Shown here: positions 34,950 to 43,635 of the stretch, piece after piece
How positions within the stretch are numbered: position 1 is the first letter of the stretch
How the letters are laid out: every line of letters begins with the position of its first letter
Assembly: GCF_040219635.1 (NCBI RefSeq)
Contig: NZ_JAVJSC010000006.1
Location: forward strand, 1 to 64,000
Length of the DNA stretch: 64,000 bases
Reading direction: 5' to 3'
Source: Pyruvatibacter sp.
GTDB taxonomy: Bacteria; Pseudomonadota; Alphaproteobacteria; CGMCC-115125
Notes under the pieces: model-generated
Told to the model about the DNA's origin: nothing
The model's input: the letters and a program-made list of their open reading frames with translations, nothing else
The model's database searches: none
Program-made: the position numbers and the translations under genes

Positions 34950-36326
34950 ATGGACAGGATCAGGCTTACCGGCGGCACGGCGCTGCATGGCGAAATCCCC
35001 ATTTCGGGCGCCAAGAACGCCGCCCTGCCACTGATGATCGCCAGCCTGCTGACGGATGAGCCGCTGGTGCTCACCAACCTGCCGCGCCTCACCGATATTG
35101 CAACGCTCGCCCGCCTGCTCGCGCAACTGGGTGTCGAGATTGATGTGCTCAACGGCAACGATGAGTGGGAGCCGCTCACCACGCGCACCGAGGGCCGGTT
35201 GTCGCTGGGCGTGGAGCAGGCCAAACGGCTGGCGGGGTTCGGGCCGGACGCGAAATACCGCCCCGGCGGCCGCACCATCCGGCTCACCGCGCGCACCATA
35301 GAAAGCACGCACGCGGACTATGAGCTTGTATCGAAGATGCGCGCCAGCTTCTGGGTGCTTGGGCCGTTGCTGGGCCGCTGCGGCGAAGCGGATGTGTCGT
35401 TGCCTGGCGGCTGTGCCATCGGTACGCGGCCGGTTGACCTGCATTTGCAGGGGCTGGAGAAACTCGGCGCAACCATTGAGCTCGACAAGGGCTACGTCAT
35501 TGCACGCGCCAAGGACGGGTTGCGGGGTGCCGAAGTGCGGTTCTCCATGCCCTCTGTCGGTGCCACCCACAATGTGCTGATGGCCGCTGTTCTGGCCAAA
35601 GGCGAGACAATCATTGAAAACGCCGCCCGTGAGCCGGAGATCACCAATCTGGCTGAATGCCTCGTGGCGATGGGCGCGAAGATTGACGGGCTGGGCTCCT
35701 CCACATTGCGCATTACCGGCGTGGACAAGCTGCACGGGGCGCAGGTGGCTGTCATCTGCGACCGTATCGAGGCCGGCACCTATGCCATGGCGGTGGCAAT
35801 GGCCGGCGGTGACGTGACGCTGACCGGCGCCGACCGCAGCCTGTTTGAGGCGCCGTTGCAGGCGCTGTCCGCGGCCGGCATCACGATCGAGGATGTGGAT
35901 GCGGGCCTTCGCGTGGCGCGCAACGGCACGCCGGTGACGCCGGTTGATATTGTCACCCAGCCTTACCCCGCGTTTCCCACAGACCTGCAGGCCCAGTTCA
36001 TGGCGCTGATGACCATGGCCGACGGCAATGCGCAGATGACCGAAACGATTTTTGAAAACCGCTTCATGCATGTGCAGGAGCTGGCCCGGCTGGGGGCGCT
36101 TGTGTCGCTGCATGGCGACCGCGCCATTGTGTCCGGCGTCAAGGCGCTGCGCGGTGCGCCGGTGATGGCAACAGACCTGCGGGCGTCGGTGTCGCTGGTG
36201 ATCGCGGGCTTGGCGGCGGAGGGCGAAACGGTTATCTCTCGCGTTTATCATCTGGATCGCGGATTTGAGCGCCTGGAAGACAAGCTCTCGAACTGCGGTG
36301 CGGATATTTCCCGGCTGGCCGGTTAA
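34950..36326 (+). CDS. murA: UDP-N-acetylglucosamine 1-carboxyvinyltransferase
   Basis: Catalyses the first committed step of peptidoglycan synthesis, transfer of enolpyruvate from PEP to UDP-GlcNAc. The N-terminal ISGAKNAALP (catalytic lysine) and the active-site loop GGCAIGTRPVDLHL with the fosfomycin-target cysteine are present. At 458 residues it is longer than the 419 of E. coli, mainly through an insertion around residues 75-110 (GRLSLGVEQAKRLAGFG). The ATG at 34950 is followed directly by the family N-terminus MDRIRLTGG. DUF2948 and hisD genes follow closely. Confidence 0.97.
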   Translation: MDRIRLTGGTALHGEIPISGAKNAALPLMIASLLTDEPLVLTNLPRLTDIATLARLLAQLGVEIDVLNGNDEWEPLTTRTEGRLSLGVEQAKRLAGFGPDAKYRPGGRTIRLTARTIESTHADYELVSKMRASFWVLGPLLGRCGEADVSLPGGCAIGTRPVDLHLQGLEKLGATIELDKGYVIARAKDGLRGAEVRFSMPSVGATHNVLMAAVLAKGETIIENAAREPEITNLAECLVAMGAKIDGLGSSTLRITGVDKLHGAQVAVICDRIEAGTYAMAVAMAGGDVTLTGADRSLFEAPLQALSAAGITIEDVDAGLRVARNGTPVTPVDIVTQPYPAFPTDLQAQFMALMTMADGNAQMTETIFENRFMHVQELARLGALVSLHGDRAIVSGVKALRGAPVMATDLRASVSLVIAGLAAEGETVISRVYHLDRGFERLEDKLSNCGADISRLAG

Positions 36327-36343
36327 GACGTTTTGGACTGCTC

Positions 36344-36778
36344 ATGAAACCCCTGCGCCTGCGCATCGAAGACGCTGATGATCTTACTGTTGCATCTACC
36401 CATCTCCAGGATGCGGTGACGCTGGTGGGCGACTTTGCCTATGAGAAAAAGCGCCGCCGCTTCGCTGCCGTGTTCAATCGCTTCCGCTGGGAACAGGATA
36501 CAAAGCGCGGGCATTCGCGTATCCGCACAGGGCTGCACTTTGACGACGTGCTGGCCGTCCGCTCGCAGAATATAAAGCTGGATGCAAAAGACGCGGTGGT
36601 GGAGTTGCTGGCCATCCGCTTTGCCCCGGACGGCGAAGACAACAGCCCCGCAGGCACAATTACGCTTGATTTTGCCGGTGGCGGCACGATTGCACTGGAC
36701 GTGGAGTGCATTGAGGGCCATTTGACCGATATCGGCACGGCGTGGGAAACCACCTCAAAGCCCGCCCACGACCTTTAG
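36344..36778 (+). CDS. DUF2948 family protein
   Basis: A 144-residue protein with the family N-terminus PLRLRIEDADDLTVASTHLQDA and the core KKRRRFAAVFNRFRWEQ. DUF2948 genes are found between murA and hisD in many alphaproteobacteria; the function is not known. It starts 18 bases after murA and ends 26 bases before hisD, consistent with a single operon. Confidence 0.93.
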   Translation: MKPLRLRIEDADDLTVASTHLQDAVTLVGDFAYEKKRRRFAAVFNRFRWEQDTKRGHSRIRTGLHFDDVLAVRSQNIKLDAKDAVVELLAIRFAPDGEDNSPAGTITLDFAGGGTIALDVECIEGHLTDIGTAWETTSKPAHDL

Positions 36779-36803
36779 GCCTGCAACCCGGTTTGACCTG
36801 CAC

Positions 36804-38114
36804 ATGACTGACCGCACCCAACCACGCCGCCTTGACGCGCGCGCCGCCGACTTTGAGGCGCAGTTTGCCGACCTGTTGACCGCAAAGCGCGAAACTGCCG
36901 TGGACGTCAACACAGATGTGGCCGCGATCATTGCTGACGTGCGTGCGCGCGGCGATGCGGCGGTCATTGAGCTCACAAACAAGTTTGACCGCGTGTCGCT
37001 GACAGGTGCGGATGATCTGCGAATCCCTCAGTCGCGTCTTGATGCGGCTGCCGCCAACGTGCCTGCACACACAATGGACGCGCTGAAACTCGCCGCAGCG
37101 CGCATCGAGGCGTTTCATGCCCGCCAGATGCCGCAGTCGATGCGCTTCACGGACGACGCAGGCGTGGAGCTTGGCCACCGCTGGTCGGCGGTGGACGCTG
37201 CGGGTTTATATGTGCCCGGTGGCACGGCGGCCTATCCGTCATCCGTTTTGATGAACGCCATACCCGCCCGCGTGGCAGGTGTTGAGCGCGTGGTGATGGT
37301 GGTGCCAACGCCAGACGGTATCGAAAACCCGCTGGTGCTTGCCGCAGCAAAGCTGGCGGGCGTCACCGAGGTGTATTGCATCGGCGGCGCGCAGGCCGTG
37401 GCCGCGCTGGCATTTGGCACGGATAGCATCGCGCCGGTGGACAAGATCGTTGGCCCCGGCAACGCCTATGTGGCGGCTGCCAAGCGGCAGGTATTCGGCA
37501 CGGTCGGTATCGACATGATCGCCGGGCCATCTGAAATCCTCGTGGTGGCTGACGGTGAAAACGATCCTGCATGGATTGCGGCAGATCTTCTGAGTCAGGC
37601 CGAGCATGACCCGTCGTCGCAGTCTATTCTGATAACTGACAATGCAACGTGTGCGGACGAAGTGGCGCTGGCGGTTGAAAGCCAGCTTGGGATGTTGAGC
37701 CGCCAGACTACCGCTGCGGCAAGCTGGTATGGGTATGGTGCCATCATCACGGTGGCGTCGCTTGAGGATGCCGTGCCGCTGGTCAACCGGCTGGCGCCCG
37801 AACACCTGGAGCTTGCGGTAGCCGACCCTGAACCGTTGGCAGACAAGATCCGCCATGCCGGTGCCATCTTCCTGGGCCGCTATACGCCGGAAGCCGTCGG
37901 CGATTATGTGGCCGGTACAAACCACGTGCTGCCGACCGCCCGCTCGGCGCGGTTTTCGTCAGGGTTGTCGGTGCTGGATTTCATGAAGCGCACATCGCTG
38001 GTGAAATGCGATGCCGCAAGCCTTGGCCGCATCGGCCCGGCAGCCGTCGCGCTGGCAGACGCTGAGGGGCTCGAAGCCCACGGCCGCTCGGTATCGATCA
38101 GGCTCAACAAATAG
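36804..38114 (+). CDS. hisD: Histidinol dehydrogenase
   Basis: Zinc-dependent NAD+ enzyme that oxidises L-histidinol to L-histidine in two steps. The 436-residue length is typical. Signatures include GPGNAYVAAAKRQVFG, IAGPSEILV, the zinc ligands in LLSQAEHDPSSQSI and the catalytic region RLAPEHLEL. It is not in a his operon here but in the murA-DUF2948-hisD-UPF0262 cluster usual for alphaproteobacteria. Confidence 0.97.
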   Translation: MTDRTQPRRLDARAADFEAQFADLLTAKRETAVDVNTDVAAIIADVRARGDAAVIELTNKFDRVSLTGADDLRIPQSRLDAAAANVPAHTMDALKLAAARIEAFHARQMPQSMRFTDDAGVELGHRWSAVDAAGLYVPGGTAAYPSSVLMNAIPARVAGVERVVMVVPTPDGIENPLVLAAAKLAGVTEVYCIGGAQAVAALAFGTDSIAPVDKIVGPGNAYVAAAKRQVFGTVGIDMIAGPSEILVVADGENDPAWIAADLLSQAEHDPSSQSILITDNATCADEVALAVESQLGMLSRQTTAAASWYGYGAIITVASLEDAVPLVNRLAPEHLELAVADPEPLADKIRHAGAIFLGRYTPEAVGDYVAGTNHVLPTARSARFSSGLSVLDFMKRTSLVKCDAASLGRIGPAAVALADAEGLEAHGRSVSIRLNK

Positions 38115-38130
38115 CCCAGCCGCCCAAACG

Positions 38131-38160
38131 CCGTCACCCCGGACTTGATCCGGGGTCCAC
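38131..38160. repeat. REP-like extragenic palindrome
   Basis: CCCCGGACTTGATCCGGGG (38137-38155) within CGTCA...TCCA. This is the widespread alphaproteobacterial extragenic palindrome type seen between many genes in this class. There is no T-run, so it is not a standard terminator. Confidence 0.8.
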
Positions 38161-38267
38161 TCTCATTTGCGACGGGGTGAGGCACGGTTAATGTGCGGCA
38201 GCGCGCACTAGGAAGACCACGTTCAACACCATAGACTGCCGACAAGTCTTTTAACTGCGGCACACAC

Positions 38268-38765
38268 ATGACCGACGACGCATCAGCACCCGTTGACCCG
38301 AAAAAGCGCATCGCTTCCATCGTGCTTGATGAGGCGTCGGTCGTGCGCCGGTCGCCGGAAATCGAGCACGAACGCAAGGTCGCGATTTTTGACCTTCTGG
38401 AGGACAACACCTTTGCGCCCGAGGGCAGCGATGCGGGCCCCTACAACCTGCATCTGGCGATCGAGGAAAACCGGCTGGTGTTCGACATCCGCGACGCAGC
38501 CGAAGAGCCGCATGGCAAAGTCATCTTGTCGCTGACGCCGTTCCGCCGCATCATCAAGGACTATTTCCTGATCTGCGAAAGCTATTACGAGGCCATCAGG
38601 TCGGCGTCGCCGTCAAAGATTGAAGCCATCGATATGGGCCGCCGGGGCCTGCACAATGAGGGCGCGAGCCTGCTGACAGAGCGTCTGGCGGGTAAGATCG
38701 CCATCGATCACGATACCTCCCGGCGGCTGTTCACGCTGATTTGCGTCCTGCACATGAAGGGCTGA
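38268..38765 (+). CDS. UPF0262 family protein
   Basis: A 165-residue conserved alphaproteobacterial protein of unknown function. Recognisable segments are KKRIASIVLDEASVVRRSPEIEHERKVAIFDLLE and GPYNLHLAIEENRLVFDIRD, then LTPFRRIIKDYFLICESYYEAI. It lies between hisD and the low-molecular-weight phosphatase, its usual position. The phosphatase gene follows after 5 bases. Confidence 0.94.
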   Translation: MTDDASAPVDPKKRIASIVLDEASVVRRSPEIEHERKVAIFDLLEDNTFAPEGSDAGPYNLHLAIEENRLVFDIRDAAEEPHGKVILSLTPFRRIIKDYFLICESYYEAIRSASPSKIEAIDMGRRGLHNEGASLLTERLAGKIAIDHDTSRRLFTLICVLHMKG

Positions 38766-38770
38766 CGCAT

Positions 38771-39229
38771 ATGCGTGGCCCCCATGGTGAAGACCTGCCC
38801 GATGCTGTGCTGTTTGCCTGCAGCCAGAATGCCGTGCGCTCACCAATGGCGGAGGGCCTCATGAAACACCTGTTCGGCCGCCATGTGTTTGTGGAGTCGG
38901 TGGGCGTGCGGGCGGGCGAAGTGGACCCGTTTGTTGTGACGGTGATGGATGAACTGGGCATCGACCTCACCAAACACAAGCCTCGCAGCTTTGAGGAACT
39001 CGAAGACACGAGCTTTGATCTCATCATTTCGCTGACGCCCGAAGCCCAGCACAACGCCGTGGACCTGACCCGCGCGATGGCTGCCGACGTGGAGTACTGG
39101 CCCACCCATGACCCCACGCTCGTGGAAGGCTCCCGCGAGCAGTGCCTCAATGCCTACCGCGAGGTGCGTGACGCATTGATGGAGCGGATAAAACAGCGCT
39201 TCGGCTGGCGCGCGGCACCAAGTGGCTAG
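38771..39229 (+). CDS. Low molecular weight protein tyrosine phosphatase family protein
   Basis: A 152-residue LMW-PTP-fold protein; members are phosphotyrosine phosphatases or thioredoxin-coupled arsenate reductases. The P-loop CX5R is CSQNAVRSPMAEG, close to the N-terminus, and the general-acid aspartate is in WPTHDPT. The ATG at 38771 is used. It is downstream of UPF0262 and may be co-transcribed. Which substrate applies cannot be decided from these motifs. Confidence 0.92.
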   Translation: MRGPHGEDLPDAVLFACSQNAVRSPMAEGLMKHLFGRHVFVESVGVRAGEVDPFVVTVMDELGIDLTKHKPRSFEELEDTSFDLIISLTPEAQHNAVDLTRAMAADVEYWPTHDPTLVEGSREQCLNAYREVRDALMERIKQRFGWRAAPSG

Positions 39230-39249
39230 GCAGCCAGCGGCCGGCTCAT

Positions 39250-39645
39250 CTAGCTGCTTGTCGGGTGCCCTTCAAACTGCTTCGCGTCATCCGCGATGTC
39301 ATACCAGACGGGCTTCTCAGCCACGAACTCATGAAATGCGTTTCGCACGCCGGGATCATCATCCAGCACATGGGCGTTGATCGGAAAGCTCGCTTCGTCC
39401 GACAATATCTCCCCCAGCGACGTGCCACAGACACGGCAGAAGCACCGGGTATATTTGTGCGGCGGTTCAGGCTGGTATTCTTGAACCTTGTCGCGCCCGC
39501 TCAGCCACGTGATGTCGTCTTTTTTGACAAACACCAAAGCGCTCGCGCCCACCTTGCGGCATCGGGTGCAATGGCATGTTCCCATCATGGAAGGCGGCGC
39601 GGTGAGTTCAAATCTCACAGCGCCACAGCAACAACTTCCCTGCAT
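39250..39645 (-). CDS. GFA family zinc protein (glutathione-dependent formaldehyde-activating-like)
   Basis: A 131-residue protein of the GFA/CENP-V fold. The zinc-binding cysteines are visible as GSCCCGAVRFEL, CHCTRCRK and CFCRVCGTSLGE. True GFA enzymes promote S-hydroxymethylglutathione formation, but most family members have unproven activities. It is convergent with the phosphatase gene and divergent from infA. Confidence 0.92.
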   Translation of the reverse strand: MQGSCCCGAVRFELTAPPSMMGTCHCTRCRKVGASALVFVKKDDITWLSGRDKVQEYQPEPPHKYTRCFCRVCGTSLGEILSDEASFPINAHVLDDDPGVRNAFHEFVAEKPVWYDIADDAKQFEGHPTSS

Positions 39646-39854
39646 TTTGTTTCTCTTTCCTGATGCTTACGTTGTGGAACAATAGGTGAACATTTGTGCT
39701 TTCGTCAACGCACCTGATCCTGTTTGCGCGCCACCTTGATTTTACCGCCCCAAATGCCCATTCTCCGGCGCAATTCACGGGGGCGGGCGTTGAACGCGGC
39801 ATCTTGTCGGCATTCCGCCGCACCCTGCATGGTTGAGAAACTGGAAAGGCCGCA

Positions 39855-40073
39855 ATGGCAAAAGAAGAACTGCTTGAGTTTCCGGGCACAGTTGTTGAAC
39901 TGCTCCCCAATGCCACCTTCCGGGTGGAGCTTGAGAACGAGCACCAGATTATCGCCCACACCGCCGGCAAAATGCGCAAGAACCGCATTCGCGTGCTGGC
40001 GGGCGATAAAGTGCTGGTCGAGATGACGCCCTACGACCTGACCAAGGGCCGCATCACCTATCGCTACAAATAG
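39855..40073 (+). CDS. infA: Translation initiation factor IF-1
   Basis: The 72-residue S1-fold initiation factor that occupies the ribosomal A site during initiation. The sequence MAKEELLEFPGTVVELLPNA and the C-terminal KGRITYRYK are diagnostic. It is followed after 15 bases by maf and then the RNase E/G gene, the standard alphaproteobacterial order. Confidence 0.98.
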   Translation: MAKEELLEFPGTVVELLPNATFRVELENEHQIIAHTAGKMRKNRIRVLAGDKVLVEMTPYDLTKGRITYRYK

Positions 40074-40088
40074 CATTAAGGCGGCTGC

Positions 40089-40685
40089 ATGAGCGCGCCC
40101 GCCCCACGGCTCATTCTTGCCAGCGCCTCGCCGCGCCGCCTTGAATTGCTGGCGCAGATCGGCATCGTGCCGGATTTGGTGGCACCGGCTGACATTGACG
40201 AAACCCCCGGACCAACCGAGCAGCCCCGTCCGTATGCGGAGCGTCTGGCGTGCGAGAAAGCCCGCACGGTCGCATCCGTGCACGCAGATGCCTATGTGCT
40301 GGCGGCCGATACGGTGGTGGGTGTCGGGCGGCGCATCCTGCCAAAAACGGAAGATGAAGCCTCAGCCCGTCGGTGCCTTGACCTGCTGTCGGGGCGCGCG
40401 CACCGGGTGTTTACGGGCGTGTGTATCATTGCGCCTGACGCCCGCGTGAGCGTTCGGGTTGTGGAGGCGCGGGTGAAGGTCAAACGCCTGACCCAAGCCG
40501 ACATAAACACCTACATCGCCAGTGGCGAATGGCACGGCAAGGCGGGTGGCTATGCCATTCAGGGCCGGGCCTCAGCCTTTATTCCCGCCATAATCGGCTC
40601 ATACACCGCCATAGTGGGCCTGCCGCTGGCAGAAACGCACGCGATGCTGGCCGGTGCAGGTTACGTCGCGGCATCAACGCTTTAA
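40089..40685 (+). CDS. maf: Maf-like nucleotide pyrophosphatase
   Basis: A 198-residue house-cleaning pyrophosphatase that hydrolyses non-canonical or excess nucleoside triphosphates. The N-terminus LILASASPRRLELLAQIGI, the central ADTVVGVGRRILPKT and the IVGLPLAET C-terminal motif define the family. It lies between infA and the RNase gene. Confidence 0.96.
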   Translation: MSAPAPRLILASASPRRLELLAQIGIVPDLVAPADIDETPGPTEQPRPYAERLACEKARTVASVHADAYVLAADTVVGVGRRILPKTEDEASARRCLDLLSGRAHRVFTGVCIIAPDARVSVRVVEARVKVKRLTQADINTYIASGEWHGKAGGYAIQGRASAFIPAIIGSYTAIVGLPLAETHAMLAGAGYVAASTL

Positions 40686-40792
40686 TCCGCTTTTTGCGGC
40701 CTGTGTGTCTGGCCATGCATCCCCTGCGCGGCTTAGACTTGCACATAGCCTGCAACCAGAATCGTCACACAGAGTTATCGGCGCAGTTTTCC

Positions 40793-42361
40793 ATGAGCGA
40801 AGAAATCCTCATCAATGTCGGCATCGGCGAGACGCGCATCGCATTGATGGATGACGGCGTGCTGCGTGATCTGGTGATTGAACGCAGCATTGACGACAGC
40901 GCCCAGGGCCCGTGCTCCGGCGGCACCACGGGGGCAAGCCTTGTGGGCAATCTCATGGTTGGCCGTGTTGAGCGTGTGTTGCCGGGTATGCAGGCGGCGT
41001 TCGTTGATATCGGTCTGGCCCGCTCCGGCTTTTTGGGTGTGCGTGAGGCGCAATGCCTGTGTGAGCTGATGGGCCTTCGCGATGCCGGCAAGATGCCCCG
41101 CATCAACGACTGTGTGCGCGAAGGCGAAAAAATCGTCGTGCAGGTGTTGAAAGACCCGATCGGCGACAAAGGCCCGCGGCTTTCAGCCAACGTCACCATT
41201 CCCGGCCGCCTGCTGGTGCTGGTGCCGCACCAGCCCGGCGTTGCCTTGTCGCGCCGCATCGAGGACGAAGACGACCGCGCCCGCCTGACTGAGCTGGTTG
41301 AGCGTGTGGGGGCAGACGTCGCCGCATCAACCCCTGATGATGACGTGAGCAAGTGCGGCTGGATCGTGCGCACGGCGGCCCTCAATGCGGACGAAGCCGC
41401 CGTCGAGCGCGACGCCCGCCATGTGCTGGAAATGTGGCGCGAAGTGCGCGAGCGCGCCAGGGGCACCACAGCGCCGGCCACAGTGTTCCGCGAGCTTGGC
41501 CCGGTGCAGCGTGTGCTGCGCGATCATCTCAACGAAGACACAAAAGCCGTGCTGATTGATGACGCGGATGCGTTCGTCAAGGCGCGCGCCTATTGCGATG
41601 CGGTGATGCCCGGCTTTGCCGCCACGCTCAAGCATCACGCGTCGCGCACGCCTTTGTTTGCCGAGCGCGGTGTGGACGCTGAAATAGAAACAGCCTTGTC
41701 GTCGCGTGTGGACCTGCCGTCCGGCGGCTGGATCACCATAGAGCGCACCGAGGCGCTGACAGCGGTGGATGTGAACTCCGGCAGCTTTACCGCCGCTTCA
41801 GACCTTGAGCAGACCAGCCACCGCATCAACCTTGAATCGGCTGATGCGATTGCCCGTCAGGTGCGCCTGCGCGGTGTCGGCGGACTGGTCATCATTGATT
41901 TCATTCACCTGGCCGAAGAATCCCACCGCGAAGAAGTGGTGGCGCGTCTTGAAGCAGGCTTTGAAGGCGACCGCACGCCGACGCAGATTTTGCCCATGAG
42001 CGAATTCGGCACCGTTGAGATGACCCGCAAGCGCGTGCGCGAACCGCTTGATCGCCTGCTGCTGGACCCGATCCGCCGCGATGCCAACAAGACCAAAGCC
42101 ACCATGGCCTACACCGTGTTGCGCGCCGCACAAGCCGCCGCTGCTGATGCGCCGGGCAAACCGCTGACGCTGCACGCCGCAGACGATGTGGTGGCGTGGC
42201 TGACGGCGTCCGGCCTCATCCCTCAGCTCAAGGCGCGCCTTGGCGTGGAAATCACGCTTGCTCCGGCAACCGGCGTGCCCCGGCAGTATGTTGACGTCAG
42301 CACACCCACAGCCGCACCCGCACGCACGCCAACACCAACAAGCGCAGATATTACCGCATGA
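40793..42361 (+). CDS. Ribonuclease E/G family endoribonuclease
   Basis: A 522-residue single-strand-specific endoribonuclease of the RNase G/E family. It has an N-terminal S1-like domain (GRVERVLPGMQAAFVDIGLARSGFLGV) and the catalytic DNase-I-like subdomain with the metal-ligand aspartates in AVDVNSGSF and IIDFIHL. The CPxCxG zinc-link that joins protomers in E. coli RNase E is not seen, and there is no long degradosome scaffold C-terminus. The ATG at 40793 is chosen because the S1 homology starts just after it. yacG overlaps its stop codon. Confidence 0.94.
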   Translation: MSEEILINVGIGETRIALMDDGVLRDLVIERSIDDSAQGPCSGGTTGASLVGNLMVGRVERVLPGMQAAFVDIGLARSGFLGVREAQCLCELMGLRDAGKMPRINDCVREGEKIVVQVLKDPIGDKGPRLSANVTIPGRLLVLVPHQPGVALSRRIEDEDDRARLTELVERVGADVAASTPDDDVSKCGWIVRTAALNADEAAVERDARHVLEMWREVRERARGTTAPATVFRELGPVQRVLRDHLNEDTKAVLIDDADAFVKARAYCDAVMPGFAATLKHHASRTPLFAERGVDAEIETALSSRVDLPSGGWITIERTEALTAVDVNSGSFTAASDLEQTSHRINLESADAIARQVRLRGVGGLVIIDFIHLAEESHREEVVARLEAGFEGDRTPTQILPMSEFGTVEMTRKRVREPLDRLLLDPIRRDANKTKATMAYTVLRAAQAAAADAPGKPLTLHAADDVVAWLTASGLIPQLKARLGVEITLAPATGVPRQYVDVSTPTAAPARTPTPTSADITA

Positions 42362-42570
42362 GCAAGACCGCCAAATGCACCAACTGCGGCAAGCCCGTTG
42401 ACCTGACCTACCGCCCGTTCTGCTCAAAGCGCTGCGCCGACGTGGACCTGTCGCGCTGGCTCGGCGGCAAATACGCGATCCCCGCCGTGGAACCCCCGGA
42501 CGAATGGGACATGGCTTCGGCGGTGGCAGAGGCAACGTCCAAAAACGAGGACGACATCACCCGCCACTAA
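42358..42570 (+). CDS. yacG: DNA gyrase inhibitor YacG (zinc protein)
   Basis: A 70-residue zinc-finger protein that binds GyrB and inhibits gyrase in E. coli. The four cysteines are in KCTNCGKPVDL and FCSKRCADVDLSRWL, followed by the conserved GGKYAIP. It overlaps the RNase gene by 4 bases (ATGA), showing translational coupling, and is the last gene before tRNA-Phe. Confidence 0.95.
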   Translation: MSKTAKCTNCGKPVDLTYRPFCSKRCADVDLSRWLGGKYAIPAVEPPDEWDMASAVAEATSKNEDDITRH

Positions 42571-42705
42571 GCCCAGTCTCCAGCGCGCAAAATCAACCCG
42601 CGCACAGGCTGGACTTAACCGCCGTATTTGCCTATAAACCGCCGCCTTGGCCCCGGTTTCCAACCGGCTCCGCTCACCGCGGAAACACACCATCCGGCCA
42701 GGCAC

Positions 42706-42781
42706 GCCCAGGTAGCTCAGTTGGTAGAGCATGCGACTGAAAATCGCAGTGTCGGTGGTTCGATCCCGCCCCTGGGCACCA
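42706..42781 (+). tRNA. tRNA-Phe(GAA)
   Basis: Complete cloverleaf: acceptor GCCCAGG/CCTGGGC, D-arm with GCTCAGTTGGTAGAGC, anticodon loop CTGAAAA with GAA, T-arm with GGTTCGATCCC and an encoded CCA. The Mu-like prophage starts downstream, but no integrase or tRNA-overlapping att repeat is visible. Confidence 0.98.
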
Positions 42782-43197
42782 TTGTTTTCAAATGTTTAGT
42801 AGAGTTTCCATCGTGGCTTTATGTAGCGCGTGTACCGCGCCACATAGTTACGGTGTGTGCTGAGTAATCCGGGATTAGGCGGGAAAAGGCGGGAATGGGC
42901 GGTAGATCAAGGGCTTAGATGGGGTCATCCCAAAAATCGCGCAATGATCGGCGTTGCATAAAGACGCCCGGTGCGCCACTTAGTTTGCGGAGGCCGGATC
43001 GCGCTAAAGCCTTGATGCACATAGGGCTTCGCGTTTTGTTCTAGTCGGAAAGTTTCGGCAAGATGAATGGCAAACGTTCATCTTGTGTTGGCGCCGTGAG
43101 AAGTTGAAAAACCTAGCGATGCCCGGCATTTATCGTTTGTGGGTGCCCGGCAACGCCTTCGCTAAAGATGAATGCTGAAAGCGGGTTTGAATGGCCC
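42782..43197. other. Gap containing the left end of the Mu-like prophage
   Basis: No gene is evident in 416 bases. Structures seen are a 10-base-period triplet starting GGCGGGAAAA at 42878, 42888 and 42898, and three AAGATGAA elements: 43060-43067, an inverted copy at 43077-43084 (8-base arms, 9-base loop) and 43165-43172. Repeated short elements near a Mu-like end could be transposase binding sites; the exact terminus cannot be set without the right end. Confidence 0.45.
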
Positions 43198-43626
43198 TTA
43201 TCGTTCGGCGAGTTCGAGGCTTTCCAGCGTCCAGATACTGCGGTCTCTGTCGAGGCTGACAGTCGCGTCGAAACGGGTTCGGATCATTGCGCCAAATCCG
43301 TTTTGTGAATCGACAAAAGAGCGAACGCTGTATCGGCAGTCTGGCAACACCGTCACCGCCACACCGTCATATCCAAGTACGCCGAACTCGGCGGTCGCTG
43401 GCGCGCGAAGGGTGTCTCTAACGAAGCCTTGGGCAGCCACGAGACCAGTGATCTGGTTCTCGCAATCCCCCCGATACGCAGCGGCGTCCCGCTCCGCTTT
43501 GGTGGGTTCAGAGCTAAAGATGCCGAGCGCCCAAGCGAGGAAAATAACAACAAAGATGCCGAAAAACGTGCCCGCAATCTTCCATTGCGTCCGTAGGTCG
43601 AGTTGATCTTCAGGCTGCTTTTCCAT
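43198..43626 (-). CDS. Prophage membrane-anchored protein of unknown function
   Basis: A 142-residue protein with a cytoplasmic N-terminus rich in charged residues, one membrane helix (IAGTFFGIFVVIFLAWALGIF) and a C-terminal domain containing two cysteines (DCENQ and LPDCRY). It is directly downstream of the repressor on the same strand, so it is probably expressed in the lysogen. Genes in this position often affect superinfection or host fitness, but I do not recognise the family. Confidence 0.7.
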   Translation of the reverse strand: MEKQPEDQLDLRTQWKIAGTFFGIFVVIFLAWALGIFSSEPTKAERDAAAYRGDCENQITGLVAAQGFVRDTLRAPATAEFGVLGYDGVAVTVLPDCRYSVRSFVDSQNGFGAMIRTRFDATVSLDRDRSIWTLESLELAER

Positions 43627-43635
43627 GACCTGCCT

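Noticed and set aside
42706..42781. tRNA-Phe as integrase attachment site of the prophage
   Set aside because: The prophage encodes a MuA-type transposase and no tyrosine integrase was seen; Mu-like phages insert nearly at random, so adjacency is probably chance.
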